Of a stretch of 7,166 bases of DNA, positions 1 through 5,976 are shown piece after piece (positions within the stretch are counted from its first letter, which is position 1; each line of letters begins with the position of its first letter). This stretch comes from Roseovarius sp. UBA3070 (GTDB taxonomy: Bacteria > Pseudomonadota > Alphaproteobacteria > Rhodobacterales > Rhodobacteraceae), in the NCBI GenBank assembly GCA_002366775.1, contig DFBW01000054.1, positions 1-7,166 on the forward strand. Reading direction: 5' to 3'. The notes under the pieces were generated by a model. It was not told where the DNA came from. It was given only the letters and a program-made list of their open reading frames with translations, and did no database searches. The translations under genes were made by a program, and so were the position numbers.

Positions 1-56
1 AGAACAAATCCGATCAGGATCAGGATCATACGGTCGGTTTGCAGGGCATTGGACAT
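1..56 (-). CDS. Unidentified protein, N-terminal fragment only
   Basis: This is the start of a minus-strand gene that leaves the window at base 1. The 18 complete codons read MSNALQTDRMILILIGFVL when the final partial Leu codon is counted. A short polar N-terminus is followed by a strongly hydrophobic run (MILILIGFV), which suggests a membrane protein or a signal anchor. The start is supported by a purine-rich Shine-Dalgarno stretch (GGAAAGGG) about 6 bases upstream of the ATG. It lies in the same orientation as rpsU but is separated from it by an intrinsic terminator, so it probably has its own promoter. Too little is visible to assign a family. Confidence 0.5.
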   Translation of the reverse strand, partial: MSNALQTDRMILILIGFV

Positions 57-122
57 GGTGTGCCCTTTCCAGAGATTGCATCGGGGTTTTGGGTCAGATA
101 GGCGACCACCTCCCTCGTATCA

Positions 123-138
123 AGCATTATCCAATGCT
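123..138. promoter_or_regulatory. Perfect 6-bp dyad (AGCATT-N4-AATGCT), possible operator
   Basis: AGCATT and its exact reverse complement AATGCT are separated by ATCC. The dyad lies about 67 bp upstream of the minus-strand gene starting at base 56. On that strand it contains GATAAT, a five-of-six match to the -10 consensus, but no good -35 hexamer lies at the right distance. It could be an operator overlapping a promoter or a chance palindrome. Nothing else convincing was seen between 57 and 206: no plausible CDS and no RNA gene. Confidence 0.22.
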
Positions 139-206
139 CAGCGGATTTCAGCCCGCGCCATTTCTTCGATATGTCAGTATTGTGGGGGGATGAGTGGCAG
201 GCCCCT

Positions 207-242
207 AAAAAAGACAAACCCCCGAAGCAAAGCATCCGGGGG
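207..242 (-). terminator. Rho-independent terminator of rpsU
   Basis: Read on the minus strand, CCCCCGGA and GC pair with GC and TTCGGGGG around a TTT loop. This gives a ten-pair stem that includes one G-T pair and a single bulged T. It is followed by TTTGTCTTTTTT. The GC-rich base and T-rich tail are textbook intrinsic-terminator features. It begins 35 bases after the rpsU stop codon and separates rpsU from the next minus-strand gene. Confidence 0.88.
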
Positions 243-267
243 TCGTCAATCTTGTGGTCAGAAAACC

Positions 268-287
268 GAAAAAATGCTTAGAGCATT
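268..287 (-). terminator. Weak hairpin plus T-tract spanning the rpsU stop codon
   Basis: On the minus strand AATGCT-CTA-AGCATT forms a six-pair stem with a three-base loop (273-287). The rpsU TAA overlaps it, and six consecutive T residues begin at the end of its distal arm. It has the form of an intrinsic terminator but the stem is AU-rich and weak. It may act as an auxiliary terminator ahead of the strong one at 207-242, as a 3'-end structure, or have no role. Confidence 0.3.
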
Positions 288-484
288 CCCTCGCGTTGGG
301 CTTTCTTACGGGCCAGCTTGCGCGCCCGGCGGATTGCCTCGGCTTTTTCGCGTGCTTTTTTCTCTGACGGCTTCTCGAAATGTTGCTTAAGCTTCATTTC
401 ACGAAACACACCTTCACGCTGCAGCTTTTTCTTCAGGGCACGAAGCGCCTGATCGACATTGTTGTCGCGAACCGATACCTGCAT
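278..484 (-). CDS. rpsU: 30S ribosomal protein bS21
   Basis: This encodes a 68-residue bS21, a small basic protein of the 30S platform near the anti-Shine-Dalgarno end of 16S rRNA that takes part in translation initiation. The N-terminus [20 protein letters not shown] and the following [20 protein letters not shown] are typical of alphaproteobacterial bS21. The second half is a highly basic helix rich in Arg, Lys and Ala, ending in REGML. Length is normal for the family. The ATG is preceded by AAAGGTGG, part of which is folded into a small GAAA-loop hairpin that touches the start codon (separate entry). The gene is monocistronic: the neighbour at 598 is divergent and a strong terminator follows. 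The adjacency of rpsU and a COQ9-family gene is, as far as I recall, common in Rhodobacterales. Confidence 0.97.
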   Translation of the reverse strand: MQVSVRDNNVDQALRALKKKLQREGVFREMKLKQHFEKPSEKKAREKAEAIRRARKLARKKAQREGML

Positions 485-502
485 GTGGTTTTCACCACCT
501 TT
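485..502 (-). promoter_or_regulatory. rpsU ribosome-binding site inside a GAAA-loop hairpin
   Basis: The rpsU leader ends AAAG-GUGGU-GAAA-ACCAC directly before AUG. GUGGU and ACCAC are perfectly complementary, giving a five-pair stem capped by a GAAA (GNRA) tetraloop that ends exactly at the start codon. The left arm contains most of the Shine-Dalgarno sequence (AAAGGUGG at 502-495). If it folds, it would mask the ribosome-binding site. The pairing is seen directly; a regulatory role is inferred. Confidence 0.5.
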
Positions 503-513
503 CTAGTTTGAGT

Positions 514-527
514 TGCAATGAATTGCA
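514..527. promoter_or_regulatory. Perfect dyad TGCAAT-GA-ATTGCA between divergent rpsU and COQ9 genes
   Basis: Two six-base arms in perfect inverted repeat are separated by two bases in the 113-bp spacer that must carry the promoters of both divergent genes. It lies 30 bp upstream of the rpsU start and 71 bp upstream of the COQ9-family start, a position suited to a shared operator. No strong sigma-70 promoter was identified. On the plus strand TTGCAA (513-518) with CATATA (537-542), 18 bp apart, is only a weak candidate. No regulator is suggested by name. Confidence 0.3.
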
Positions 528-597
528 GGAAGGCGCCATATAGCAAAGCCCTTTTTATTTGTCTAGGGTGCGCGCAAAGACTCTTGAAAGGCACATC

Positions 598-1287
598 ATG
601 GCCAATAGTGACCCAAAACAGCAATTGCTTGACGCCGCATTGCCCCATGTCCCGTTTGATGGCTGGAGCGCGGCCACCTTCGCCGCTGCCATTGACGATT
701 CAGGGCTGGATCCATCGCTGGCCCATTCGGCGTGCCCGCGCGGCGCTGTCGATCTGGCAATGGCATATCACGAAGCGGGCGATCAGCACATGCTGGCCCG
801 TTTGGCTGACGAAAACCTGTCAGAGCTGCGCTTTCGGGATCGTATCGCCACGGCGGTGCGTTTGCGGCTTGAGGCGGTGGACGACAAAGACCTGGTGCGC
901 CGCGGCATGGCGCTGTTTTCCTTGCCCATGTACGCAGGCGATGGCGCGCGCGCTGTCTGGGGCACCTGCGATCACATCTGGACGGCGCTGGGCGATACAT
1001 CTGAGAATGTAAACTGGTACACCAAACGCGCCACGCTATCAGGTGTCTACGCTTCGAGTGTGCTGTACTGGCTGGGCGATGACAGCCCTGAGCACGCAAA
1101 CACATGGGAGTTTCTGGACCGCAGGATTGAAAACGTCATGCAGTTTGAGAAAGTCAAAGCACAGGCCCGTGACAACAAGATAGTAAGCCAGCTGTTGGCG
1201 GCTCCAATGTCGATTCTGGGCCGTATCAAAGCGCCCTCAGGCACACAGCAGGCAGGTATGCCCGGCCGCTGGAGTGGCCCCAAGTAA
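598..1287 (+). CDS. coq9: COQ9-family ubiquinone biosynthesis protein
   Basis: This 229-residue protein belongs to the COQ9 family. In eukaryotes COQ9 is a lipid-binding protein with a TetR-like fold that assists the COQ7 hydroxylation step of ubiquinone synthesis. The N-terminal third (residues 5-65) has the helical TetR-like pattern, with FDGWS at 20-24 and CPRGAVDLAMAYHE near 46-59. The C-terminal COQ9 core is strong: DTSENVNWYTKRATLSGVY (133-151), LYWLGDDSPE (156-165) and TWEFLDRRIENVM (169-181). An in-frame TTG at 559 would add 13 residues, but ATG 598 is preferred because GAAAGG sits about 9 bases upstream and the family N-terminus fits. The next gene starts 12 bases after the stop codon, and its own ribosome-binding site overlaps that stop, so they are probably co-transcribed. 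A role in a ubiquinone-biosynthesis hydroxylation is inferred from the family. Confidence 0.93.
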   Translation: MANSDPKQQLLDAALPHVPFDGWSAATFAAAIDDSGLDPSLAHSACPRGAVDLAMAYHEAGDQHMLARLADENLSELRFRDRIATAVRLRLEAVDDKDLVRRGMALFSLPMYAGDGARAVWGTCDHIWTALGDTSENVNWYTKRATLSGVYASSVLYWLGDDSPEHANTWEFLDRRIENVMQFEKVKAQARDNKIVSQLLAAPMSILGRIKAPSGTQQAGMPGRWSGPK

Positions 1288-1299
1288 GGAAGAACACCA

Positions 1300-2283
1300 A
1301 TGACCAAGATGATGAGCGCCGTAGAGATCACACAGCCCGGTGGGCCGGAGGTTTTGCAAATGACCTCGCGCCCCGTGCCCACACCGCGCCCCGGCGAGGT
1401 GTTGATCCGGGTCGCCTATGCCGGGGTCAACCGCCCCGATGCCTTGCAACGTGCGGGGCTTTATGCACCCCCTCCCACCGCCAGTGATCTGCCGGGGCTT
1501 GAGGCCTCGGGCGAGGTGGTTGAGCTGGGCGAGGGTGTCAGCGACTGGGCCATTGGCGATCAGCTGTGTGCCCTGTTGCCCGGCGGTGGATATGCCGAAT
1601 ATGTCACCACACCTGCGGCGCATTGCCTGCCCATCCCCAAGGATATGGACCTGCGCGAAGCGGCCTGCCTGCCGGAAACCTATTTCACCGTCTGGTCCAA
1701 CGTCTTTCAGCGTGGCGGCCTGCAAGCGGGCGAGCGTTTTCTTGTGCATGGTGGCTCCAGCGGGATTGGCACCACGGCCATTCAACTGGCCCATACCTTG
1801 GGTGCACGGGTGTTTGCCACGGCTGGCTCTGATGACAAATGTCGCGTCTGCGCCGAACTGGGGGCAGAACGCGCGATCAACTACCGGGATGAGGATTTTG
1901 TTGAGATCGTCCGCGCCGAAGGGGGCGCCAATCTGATCCTTGATATGGTGGGCGGGTCGTACTTGCCTCGCAATGTCAAATCTCTGGCCGATGATGGCCG
2001 TCTGGTGCAAATCGCCTTCCTGCAAGGCCCCAAGGTAGAGCTGAACTTTGCCCAGGTGATGATGCGCCGTCTGACCATCACCGGATCAACACTGCGCCCG
2101 CAAAGTGATCTGGCCAAAGCCCATATTGCCGAAGCCTTGCGCAGCCAAGTTTGGCCGCTGCTGGATGCAGGCCGGATAAAACCGGTGATGGACAGCGATT
2201 ATGCGCTGGGTGATGCGGCGGCGGCCCATGCCCATATGGAAGAGGGCAGCCATATCGGCAAAATCGTTCTCAAGGTGGATTAA
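1300..2283 (+). CDS. NAD(P)H quinone oxidoreductase, PIG3-type zinc-free MDR family
   Basis: This is a 327-residue medium-chain dehydrogenase/reductase of the zinc-independent quinone oxidoreductase (PIG3) group, expected to reduce quinones or similar carbonyl compounds with NADPH in the cytoplasm. The N-terminal GroES-like domain carries AGVNRPDALQRAGLY (41-55) and LPGLEASGEV (64-73). The Rossmann nucleotide-binding motif is VHGGSSGIGTTAIQLA (149-164), followed by RVFATAGSDDK (170-180) and ELGAERAINY (186-195). The cysteine and histidine ligands of catalytic-zinc alcohol dehydrogenases are absent. The C-terminus GSHIGKIVLKVD closes in the usual way. ATG 1300 has AAGGAAG about 7 bases upstream; ATG 1312 is a less likely alternative. 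The tight spacing to COQ9 is consistent with a link to quinone metabolism, but the substrate cannot be read from sequence. Confidence 0.93.
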   Translation: MTKMMSAVEITQPGGPEVLQMTSRPVPTPRPGEVLIRVAYAGVNRPDALQRAGLYAPPPTASDLPGLEASGEVVELGEGVSDWAIGDQLCALLPGGGYAEYVTTPAAHCLPIPKDMDLREAACLPETYFTVWSNVFQRGGLQAGERFLVHGGSSGIGTTAIQLAHTLGARVFATAGSDDKCRVCAELGAERAINYRDEDFVEIVRAEGGANLILDMVGGSYLPRNVKSLADDGRLVQIAFLQGPKVELNFAQVMMRRLTITGSTLRPQSDLAKAHIAEALRSQVWPLLDAGRIKPVMDSDYALGDAAAAHAHMEEGSHIGKIVLKVD

Positions 2284-2290
2284 GCGCGCA

Positions 2291-3406
2291 ATGGGAACGT
2301 ACCTGATCATTCTGCTGGCAGTGCTGAGCGTGGGGTTAAGCGCCTTTGCCCTGTGGCAGCGCGAGCGTTTGAATTGGCGTTTCAAGATGCCGCAAGCAGT
2401 TACGGCAACCGACAGCCCACAGTTTGAACGCATATTCGATTACATGGCCCCGACAGGCCAGGCCCATTCGCCTGCCATCCTGTTGGATCACGATGAGTTC
2501 TACATCACATGGTTCGAAGGCTCACAAGAGGCTCAGGCAGATGTAGACATCCACGCTGTGCGCTTCACGCAAACAGGCGCGGGCTGGCGCGCTGGCACGC
2601 CCGGCCCCATTGTGACCCGCCGCGCACTGGGCGATGTGTTTGAACCTGAACAACTGGTCGTCACCCTGGGCAATACCGTAGAAAACGAGAACGCCACAGG
2701 CGGGATGTTTGCCACTGTGGTATCGGTGGGTGGCTGGGCCATGGCCTCGGTTGCGGATCTGCGGCTGGGGCAGGGCGGGCTGATGTGGGCGCGCAAGTTA
2801 AACCTGTCACCCTTTCTGAACCGGTCGTTTCTGGTGAAATCGCCGATGGTGGCGATGGCGGATGATACCTATGCCTTGCCTGCGTATTTTGAAATGGGGG
2901 CCACCTATGGCGCCTTTGTGCGGCTCGATTCGGATGGCCGCGTCTGTGATGCCCGCCGCATGGCAGGTGTTGGCAACAAGCCGATCCAGCCGATGGTGGT
3001 GCCTCTCAGCGATACACGCGCGGTGGCATTTCTACGCGATTTTGACCCCAGTGGGCGGTTGCTGGTCAGCCATACCGAAAACGGTGGCAAAAGCTGGAGC
3101 GCGGCGCTCTCCACTGACATTGCCAACCCCAGCGCGCCCGTGGCTGCTTTGGCCTTGGGCGATGGTCGTATCCTGATGGCGATGAATGATGATGCGGCAG
3201 GGGCTGATCGCCTGCGATTGGCGATTTCGGGCGATGAGGGCCACAGTTGGCAGGTGATTTCCACGCTAGAGCAGGACGACGGCGATGCGCGCTATCCTAT
3301 GCTGCGCCGTGTGTCGGGCGGTGACATTCTGCTGACCTATTCCCATGCCACCAAGCGCGGCATCCGGGCCTGCCTATTCAACCAGGCGTGGGTGGAGGCA
3401 CAATGA
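2291..3406 (+). CDS. Membrane-anchored sialidase-like (BNR/Asp-box) protein, COG4692 type
   Basis: This 371-residue protein has one N-terminal hydrophobic helix (about 4-22, followed by WQRER), so it is probably held in the inner membrane with the bulk in the periplasm. The rest resembles the six-bladed predicted-neuraminidase family: AHSPAILL (58-65), WFEGSQEAQADVDI (74-87), SPFLNRSFLVKSP (173-185), IQPMVVPL (232-239), and the late segment from NPSAPVAALALGDGRILMAMND (279-300) to YPMLRRVSGGDILLTYSH (335-352). Two Asp-boxes are visible: TENGGKSW (262-269, Asn replacing Asp) and SGDEGHSW (313-320). The catalytic arginine triad was not assigned, so hydrolase activity and sialic-acid specificity are unproven; it could bind or cleave another acidic glycan. 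ATG 2291 is chosen because it begins the hydrophobic anchor. AAGGTGG (2272-2278) is a usable though distant ribosome-binding site inside the end of the quinone reductase gene. The gap to that gene is 7 bp. Confidence 0.82.
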   Translation: MGTYLIILLAVLSVGLSAFALWQRERLNWRFKMPQAVTATDSPQFERIFDYMAPTGQAHSPAILLDHDEFYITWFEGSQEAQADVDIHAVRFTQTGAGWRAGTPGPIVTRRALGDVFEPEQLVVTLGNTVENENATGGMFATVVSVGGWAMASVADLRLGQGGLMWARKLNLSPFLNRSFLVKSPMVAMADDTYALPAYFEMGATYGAFVRLDSDGRVCDARRMAGVGNKPIQPMVVPLSDTRAVAFLRDFDPSGRLLVSHTENGGKSWSAALSTDIANPSAPVAALALGDGRILMAMNDDAAGADRLRLAISGDEGHSWQVISTLEQDDGDARYPMLRRVSGGDILLTYSHATKRGIRACLFNQAWVEAQ

Positions 3407-3957
3407 ACGAGCGTGTGACATCCGTCTTTCTGGCGATCCTTCTGGGATGGGTCATCTGGGGCATTGCCTCGCTGATGCTGCCGGGCATTGCGGCACTGAT
3501 CGTTGGCATCGTGGCTGGCGGGCTGTTGGTCCGATTCTTGCGCCACTCAATAGCCTTGCGTGGCATCGTTGCGGTGTTGGATCCAATGGGTGTGGTCCTT
3601 CCCATCCTGATCCTGCGGCAGGCATTTGGGGCCATAGGGCTGCCCTTTCAGCCCTTTGGTGCGGCTGAATTGCTGGGGTTTTTGGCCCTTTATATTCCTT
3701 TCCTTGCGGCCAGTTTCGGGGTGTTGCCTATTGATTTCTACAGGGTCGGCTATCGCCCCCTGCCTGTGGCGCTGATCGTTTTGGCGCTATGCTTGTGTGC
3801 CGCGCTCACCGGCCATTGGATCATCGCGCTGATTGCGGTGGTCGGCCAGGCGTTATGGGTTTTCAAGATTGGCAGCAGCAATTACTTTGACCATGTGCTA
3901 CACGCCACCCTTGTGCCACTAACCATTGTGGTGCTGATGGCCCGGATGCTCGGATAA
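3403..3957 (+). CDS. Polytopic inner-membrane protein of unknown function
   Basis: This 184-residue, very hydrophobic protein has about six or seven predicted membrane helices, roughly at 6-23, 25-43, 58-77, 87-107, 117-135, 138-155 and 166-182. Charged residues are few and cluster in loops, for example VRFLRHS (43-49), DFYRVGYR (111-118) and KIGSSNYFDH (155-164). The family is not recognised. The start overlaps the stop codon of the sialidase-like gene as ATGA, with GGAGG 4 bases upstream of the ATG, so the two are translationally coupled and probably act together. The stop is 2 bp before the next glycosyltransferase start. An in-frame start at 3388 would add five residues, but that position lacks the ribosome-binding site. 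A membrane partner for glycan handling is a guess from context only. Confidence 0.85.
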   Translation: MNERVTSVFLAILLGWVIWGIASLMLPGIAALIVGIVAGGLLVRFLRHSIALRGIVAVLDPMGVVLPILILRQAFGAIGLPFQPFGAAELLGFLALYIPFLAASFGVLPIDFYRVGYRPLPVALIVLALCLCAALTGHWIIALIAVVGQALWVFKIGSSNYFDHVLHATLVPLTIVVLMARMLG

Positions 3958-3959
3958 CG

Positions 3960-5006
3960 ATGACGCAAGACCCCCCTTCCTTTACACAGCGCCTGCGCAG
4001 CAAATTGGCCAAGGCCCGGCACCGGAAACGGTTTCGCCGATCGGTGAAACATCTGCACGGCCCGATGCAGCCCCAAGTGGGTGCGCAGGATGTGATCGTC
4101 ATCGCCTTGGTGCGCGACGGGGGCTTTTACCTCGATGCGTTTCTTGAGCACTATCGCCAGTTGGGCGCCGCTCATTTCGTATTTTGCGACAATGGGTCAA
4201 CCGATAGCACGCTAAATCAGCTGCGCCGGGAGGGCGATTGCACCGTCGTGCAATCCACCTTGCCCTGGGGCGAGATCGAAAATGATTTTCGCCGTTACGC
4301 AGCCGAGACCTGCGCGCCGGGGCATTGGTGCCTTTATGCGGACATGGATGAGATATTCACCTTTGAGCGTGCAACCCAGATTGGCCTGCCAGGATTGACG
4401 CGCTATTTGGATGTACATGGCTATACCGCCCTGATGGCACAGATGCTTGAGATGTTTCCGCGCATGACTTTGCATGACGCAGGCCAGCTAAGTTATGAAG
4501 AAGCCTTGTCTGAGTTCGATCACTATGATCTGCGCGAAATCACACAGCACGCGTATCATGATCCCGAGATTGGCTTTGCCTGGTTTTTGCAGGACAATAC
4601 AACCTCTAACCCCGATATCCCTATGCTGTTTGGCGGCACCCGTGCGCGGGTATTCGGGGAGGCGTGTTGCCTGACCAAACACCCGCTGGTGAAGGTCCTG
4701 CCAGGCGTGATGCCCGGCGTGCATCCCCATGCGGCGGCCAATGTGGCCTGCGCCGATATGTCGGCCCTGATCCTGCACTACAAATTCACCAATGCCCCCA
4801 TGGCGCGTGATGCCGATACGGCCGCGCGCGGGGTTATTCCACACGGCGAAGACCACAAGCGGCTGGACAGGTTCCGCTCGGACCCTGATCTGACGCTCTG
4901 GTCCGATCAGGCCGAGAGATATGCCGGCCTGCGCCCGCTACAGGATGCAGGTTTCCTGCACCGCTCTGACGTCTTTGATGCCTATCTGCACGAGGTCGCG
5001 GAATGA
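3960..5006 (+). CDS. Glycosyltransferase family 2 protein (Glyco_tranf_2_4-like)
   Basis: This 348-residue protein is probably a cytoplasmic inverting glycosyltransferase with a GT-A fold. A basic N-terminal segment (RLRSKLAKARHRKRFRRS, 11-28) precedes the catalytic domain, which opens at VIVIALVRDGGFYLDAFLEH (45-64). The nucleotide-sugar region FVFCDNGSTDSTL is at 73-85. The metal-binding DxD equivalent is YADMDEIF (126-133), with DMD at 128-130. Later landmarks are KHPLVK (240-245), GVHPHA (253-258) and LILHYKFT (270-277), as seen in the PF13704-type branch. No membrane helix is evident. The start lies 2 bp after the previous stop with no strong ribosome-binding site, suggesting coupled translation. 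The final codons overlap the next gene by ATGA. Donor and acceptor sugars are unknown; a surface polysaccharide role is inferred from the neighbours. Confidence 0.88.
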   Translation: MTQDPPSFTQRLRSKLAKARHRKRFRRSVKHLHGPMQPQVGAQDVIVIALVRDGGFYLDAFLEHYRQLGAAHFVFCDNGSTDSTLNQLRREGDCTVVQSTLPWGEIENDFRRYAAETCAPGHWCLYADMDEIFTFERATQIGLPGLTRYLDVHGYTALMAQMLEMFPRMTLHDAGQLSYEEALSEFDHYDLREITQHAYHDPEIGFAWFLQDNTTSNPDIPMLFGGTRARVFGEACCLTKHPLVKVLPGVMPGVHPHAAANVACADMSALILHYKFTNAPMARDADTAARGVIPHGEDHKRLDRFRSDPDLTLWSDQAERYAGLRPLQDAGFLHRSDVFDAYLHEVAE

Positions 5007-5965
5007 GCGCACCCAAGGTTGCCACCATCATCATTGGCCGCAATGAGGGCGCGCGTTTTAAGGCTTGCCTGGCATCACTGCCCAAAGGTTTGGCGCGGGT
5101 GATCTATGTGGACAGCGGATCAACTGATGGCAGTGTTGAGGCGGCTCAGGCATATGGGGCCGAGGTTGTCTCGCTTGATTTATCACAGCCCTTTACGGCG
5201 GCACGGGCGCGCAACACCGGGCTGGAACTGCTGTCAGACGACATCACATATGTGCAGATGATCGACGGTGATTGCGCCTTGCAGGATGGCTGGATTGAGG
5301 CGGCTGTGACAGCGCTGCAAGCCAACGCGCAACTGGCTGTGGTCTGTGGTCGCAGACGCGAGCGGTTTCCCGAGGCCAGCGTTTACAATCGGCTGTGTGA
5401 CCACGAATGGGACACCCCCATTGGCCCTGCAAAGGCCTGCGGCGGTGATGCCATGATGCGGTTGAGTGCATTGAAACAAGTGGGGTTTTATGACGCCACC
5501 CTGATCGCCGGAGAAGAGCCCGAATTGTGCGTGCGCTTGCGCCAGGGCGGTTGGCAGATCGAACGCCTTGATGCAGACATGACGTGGCACGACGCGGATA
5601 TGACCCGGCTGGGTCAGTGGTGGCGGCGCAGCACCCGCGCGGGCCACGCCTACGGCGAAGGGGCGGCTTTGCACGGCGCCCCTCCTGAGCGCCACTGGGT
5701 GCGTGAAACCCGCCGTGCTTTGGTTTGGGGCGCGGGCCTGCCAATTGCAATTCTGGCAGGGGCTTTGTGGTGCCCTTGGGTGCTGTTGCTGCTGTTGGTA
5801 TACCCTGCGCAAATGCTGCGCCTTGGCTTAAAGGACACTGGCGCTGATCGCTGGGAACGCGCCTTTTTTACAGTGCTGGGCAAGCTCCCCGAGGCACAGG
5901 GCGCGCTGAGCTACCACCTCACACGCTTGCGTGGGCGGCGAAAGAAAATCATTGAATATAAGTAG
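5003..5965 (+). CDS. Glycosyltransferase family 2 protein with C-terminal membrane segment
   Basis: This 320-residue GT-A glycosyltransferase starts with VATIIIGRNEG (6-16), then has VIYVDSGSTDGS (33-44), RARNTGLE (68-75) and the catalytic metal site MIDGDC (86-91), with DGD at 88-90. The acceptor-side region includes CGGDAMMRLS (146-155) and GEEPELCVRLR (170-180), followed by QWWRRSTRAGHAYGEG (205-220). A hydrophobic stretch at about 240-268 probably forms one or two membrane helices, placing it at the inner face of the cytoplasmic membrane. The tail is basic (RLRGRRKK, 308-315). The start overlaps the previous gene's stop as ATGA, so the two GT2 genes are coupled. It is the last gene of the plus-strand run and ends 11 bp before the convergent GT26 gene, with no hairpin terminator seen in the gap. 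Sugar specificity is unknown. Confidence 0.9.
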   Translation: MSAPKVATIIIGRNEGARFKACLASLPKGLARVIYVDSGSTDGSVEAAQAYGAEVVSLDLSQPFTAARARNTGLELLSDDITYVQMIDGDCALQDGWIEAAVTALQANAQLAVVCGRRRERFPEASVYNRLCDHEWDTPIGPAKACGGDAMMRLSALKQVGFYDATLIAGEEPELCVRLRQGGWQIERLDADMTWHDADMTRLGQWWRRSTRAGHAYGEGAALHGAPPERHWVRETRRALVWGAGLPIAILAGALWCPWVLLLLLVYPAQMLRLGLKDTGADRWERAFFTVLGKLPEAQGALSYHLTRLRGRRKKIIEYK

Positions 5966-5976
5966 CTTGCGGCGTT

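Noticed and set aside
26..127. Short minus-strand frame beginning MLDTREVVAYLTQNPDA, overlapping the base-56 gene start
   Set aside because: It has no good ribosome-binding site, ends in a low-complexity Pro/Cys tail, and overlaps a better supported start at base 56 in another frame.
559..597. TTG start extending the COQ9-family protein by 13 residues
   Set aside because: No ribosome-binding site precedes it, while ATG 598 has GAAAGG at proper spacing and the family-like N-terminus.
1237..2025. 262-codon antisense open frame across the quinone oxidoreductase gene
   Set aside because: The plus-strand frame encodes a complete recognisable MDR enzyme; the antisense frame is a shadow caused by high-GC codon bias, with no recognisable motif.
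2201..2290. In-frame upstream extension of the sialidase-like protein
   Set aside because: It would overlap the end of the quinone reductase by 83 bp and add an Arg-rich segment before the membrane anchor; ATG 2291 fits the anchor and the spacing better.
5234..5812. 192-codon antisense open frame across the second GT2 gene
   Set aside because: The plus strand carries all GT2 motifs in order, while the antisense product is low-complexity and lacks domain signatures.
5966..5976. Possible bidirectional terminator between the convergent GT2 and GT26 genes
   Set aside because: The 11-bp gap and flanks show no inverted repeat with a T-tract.
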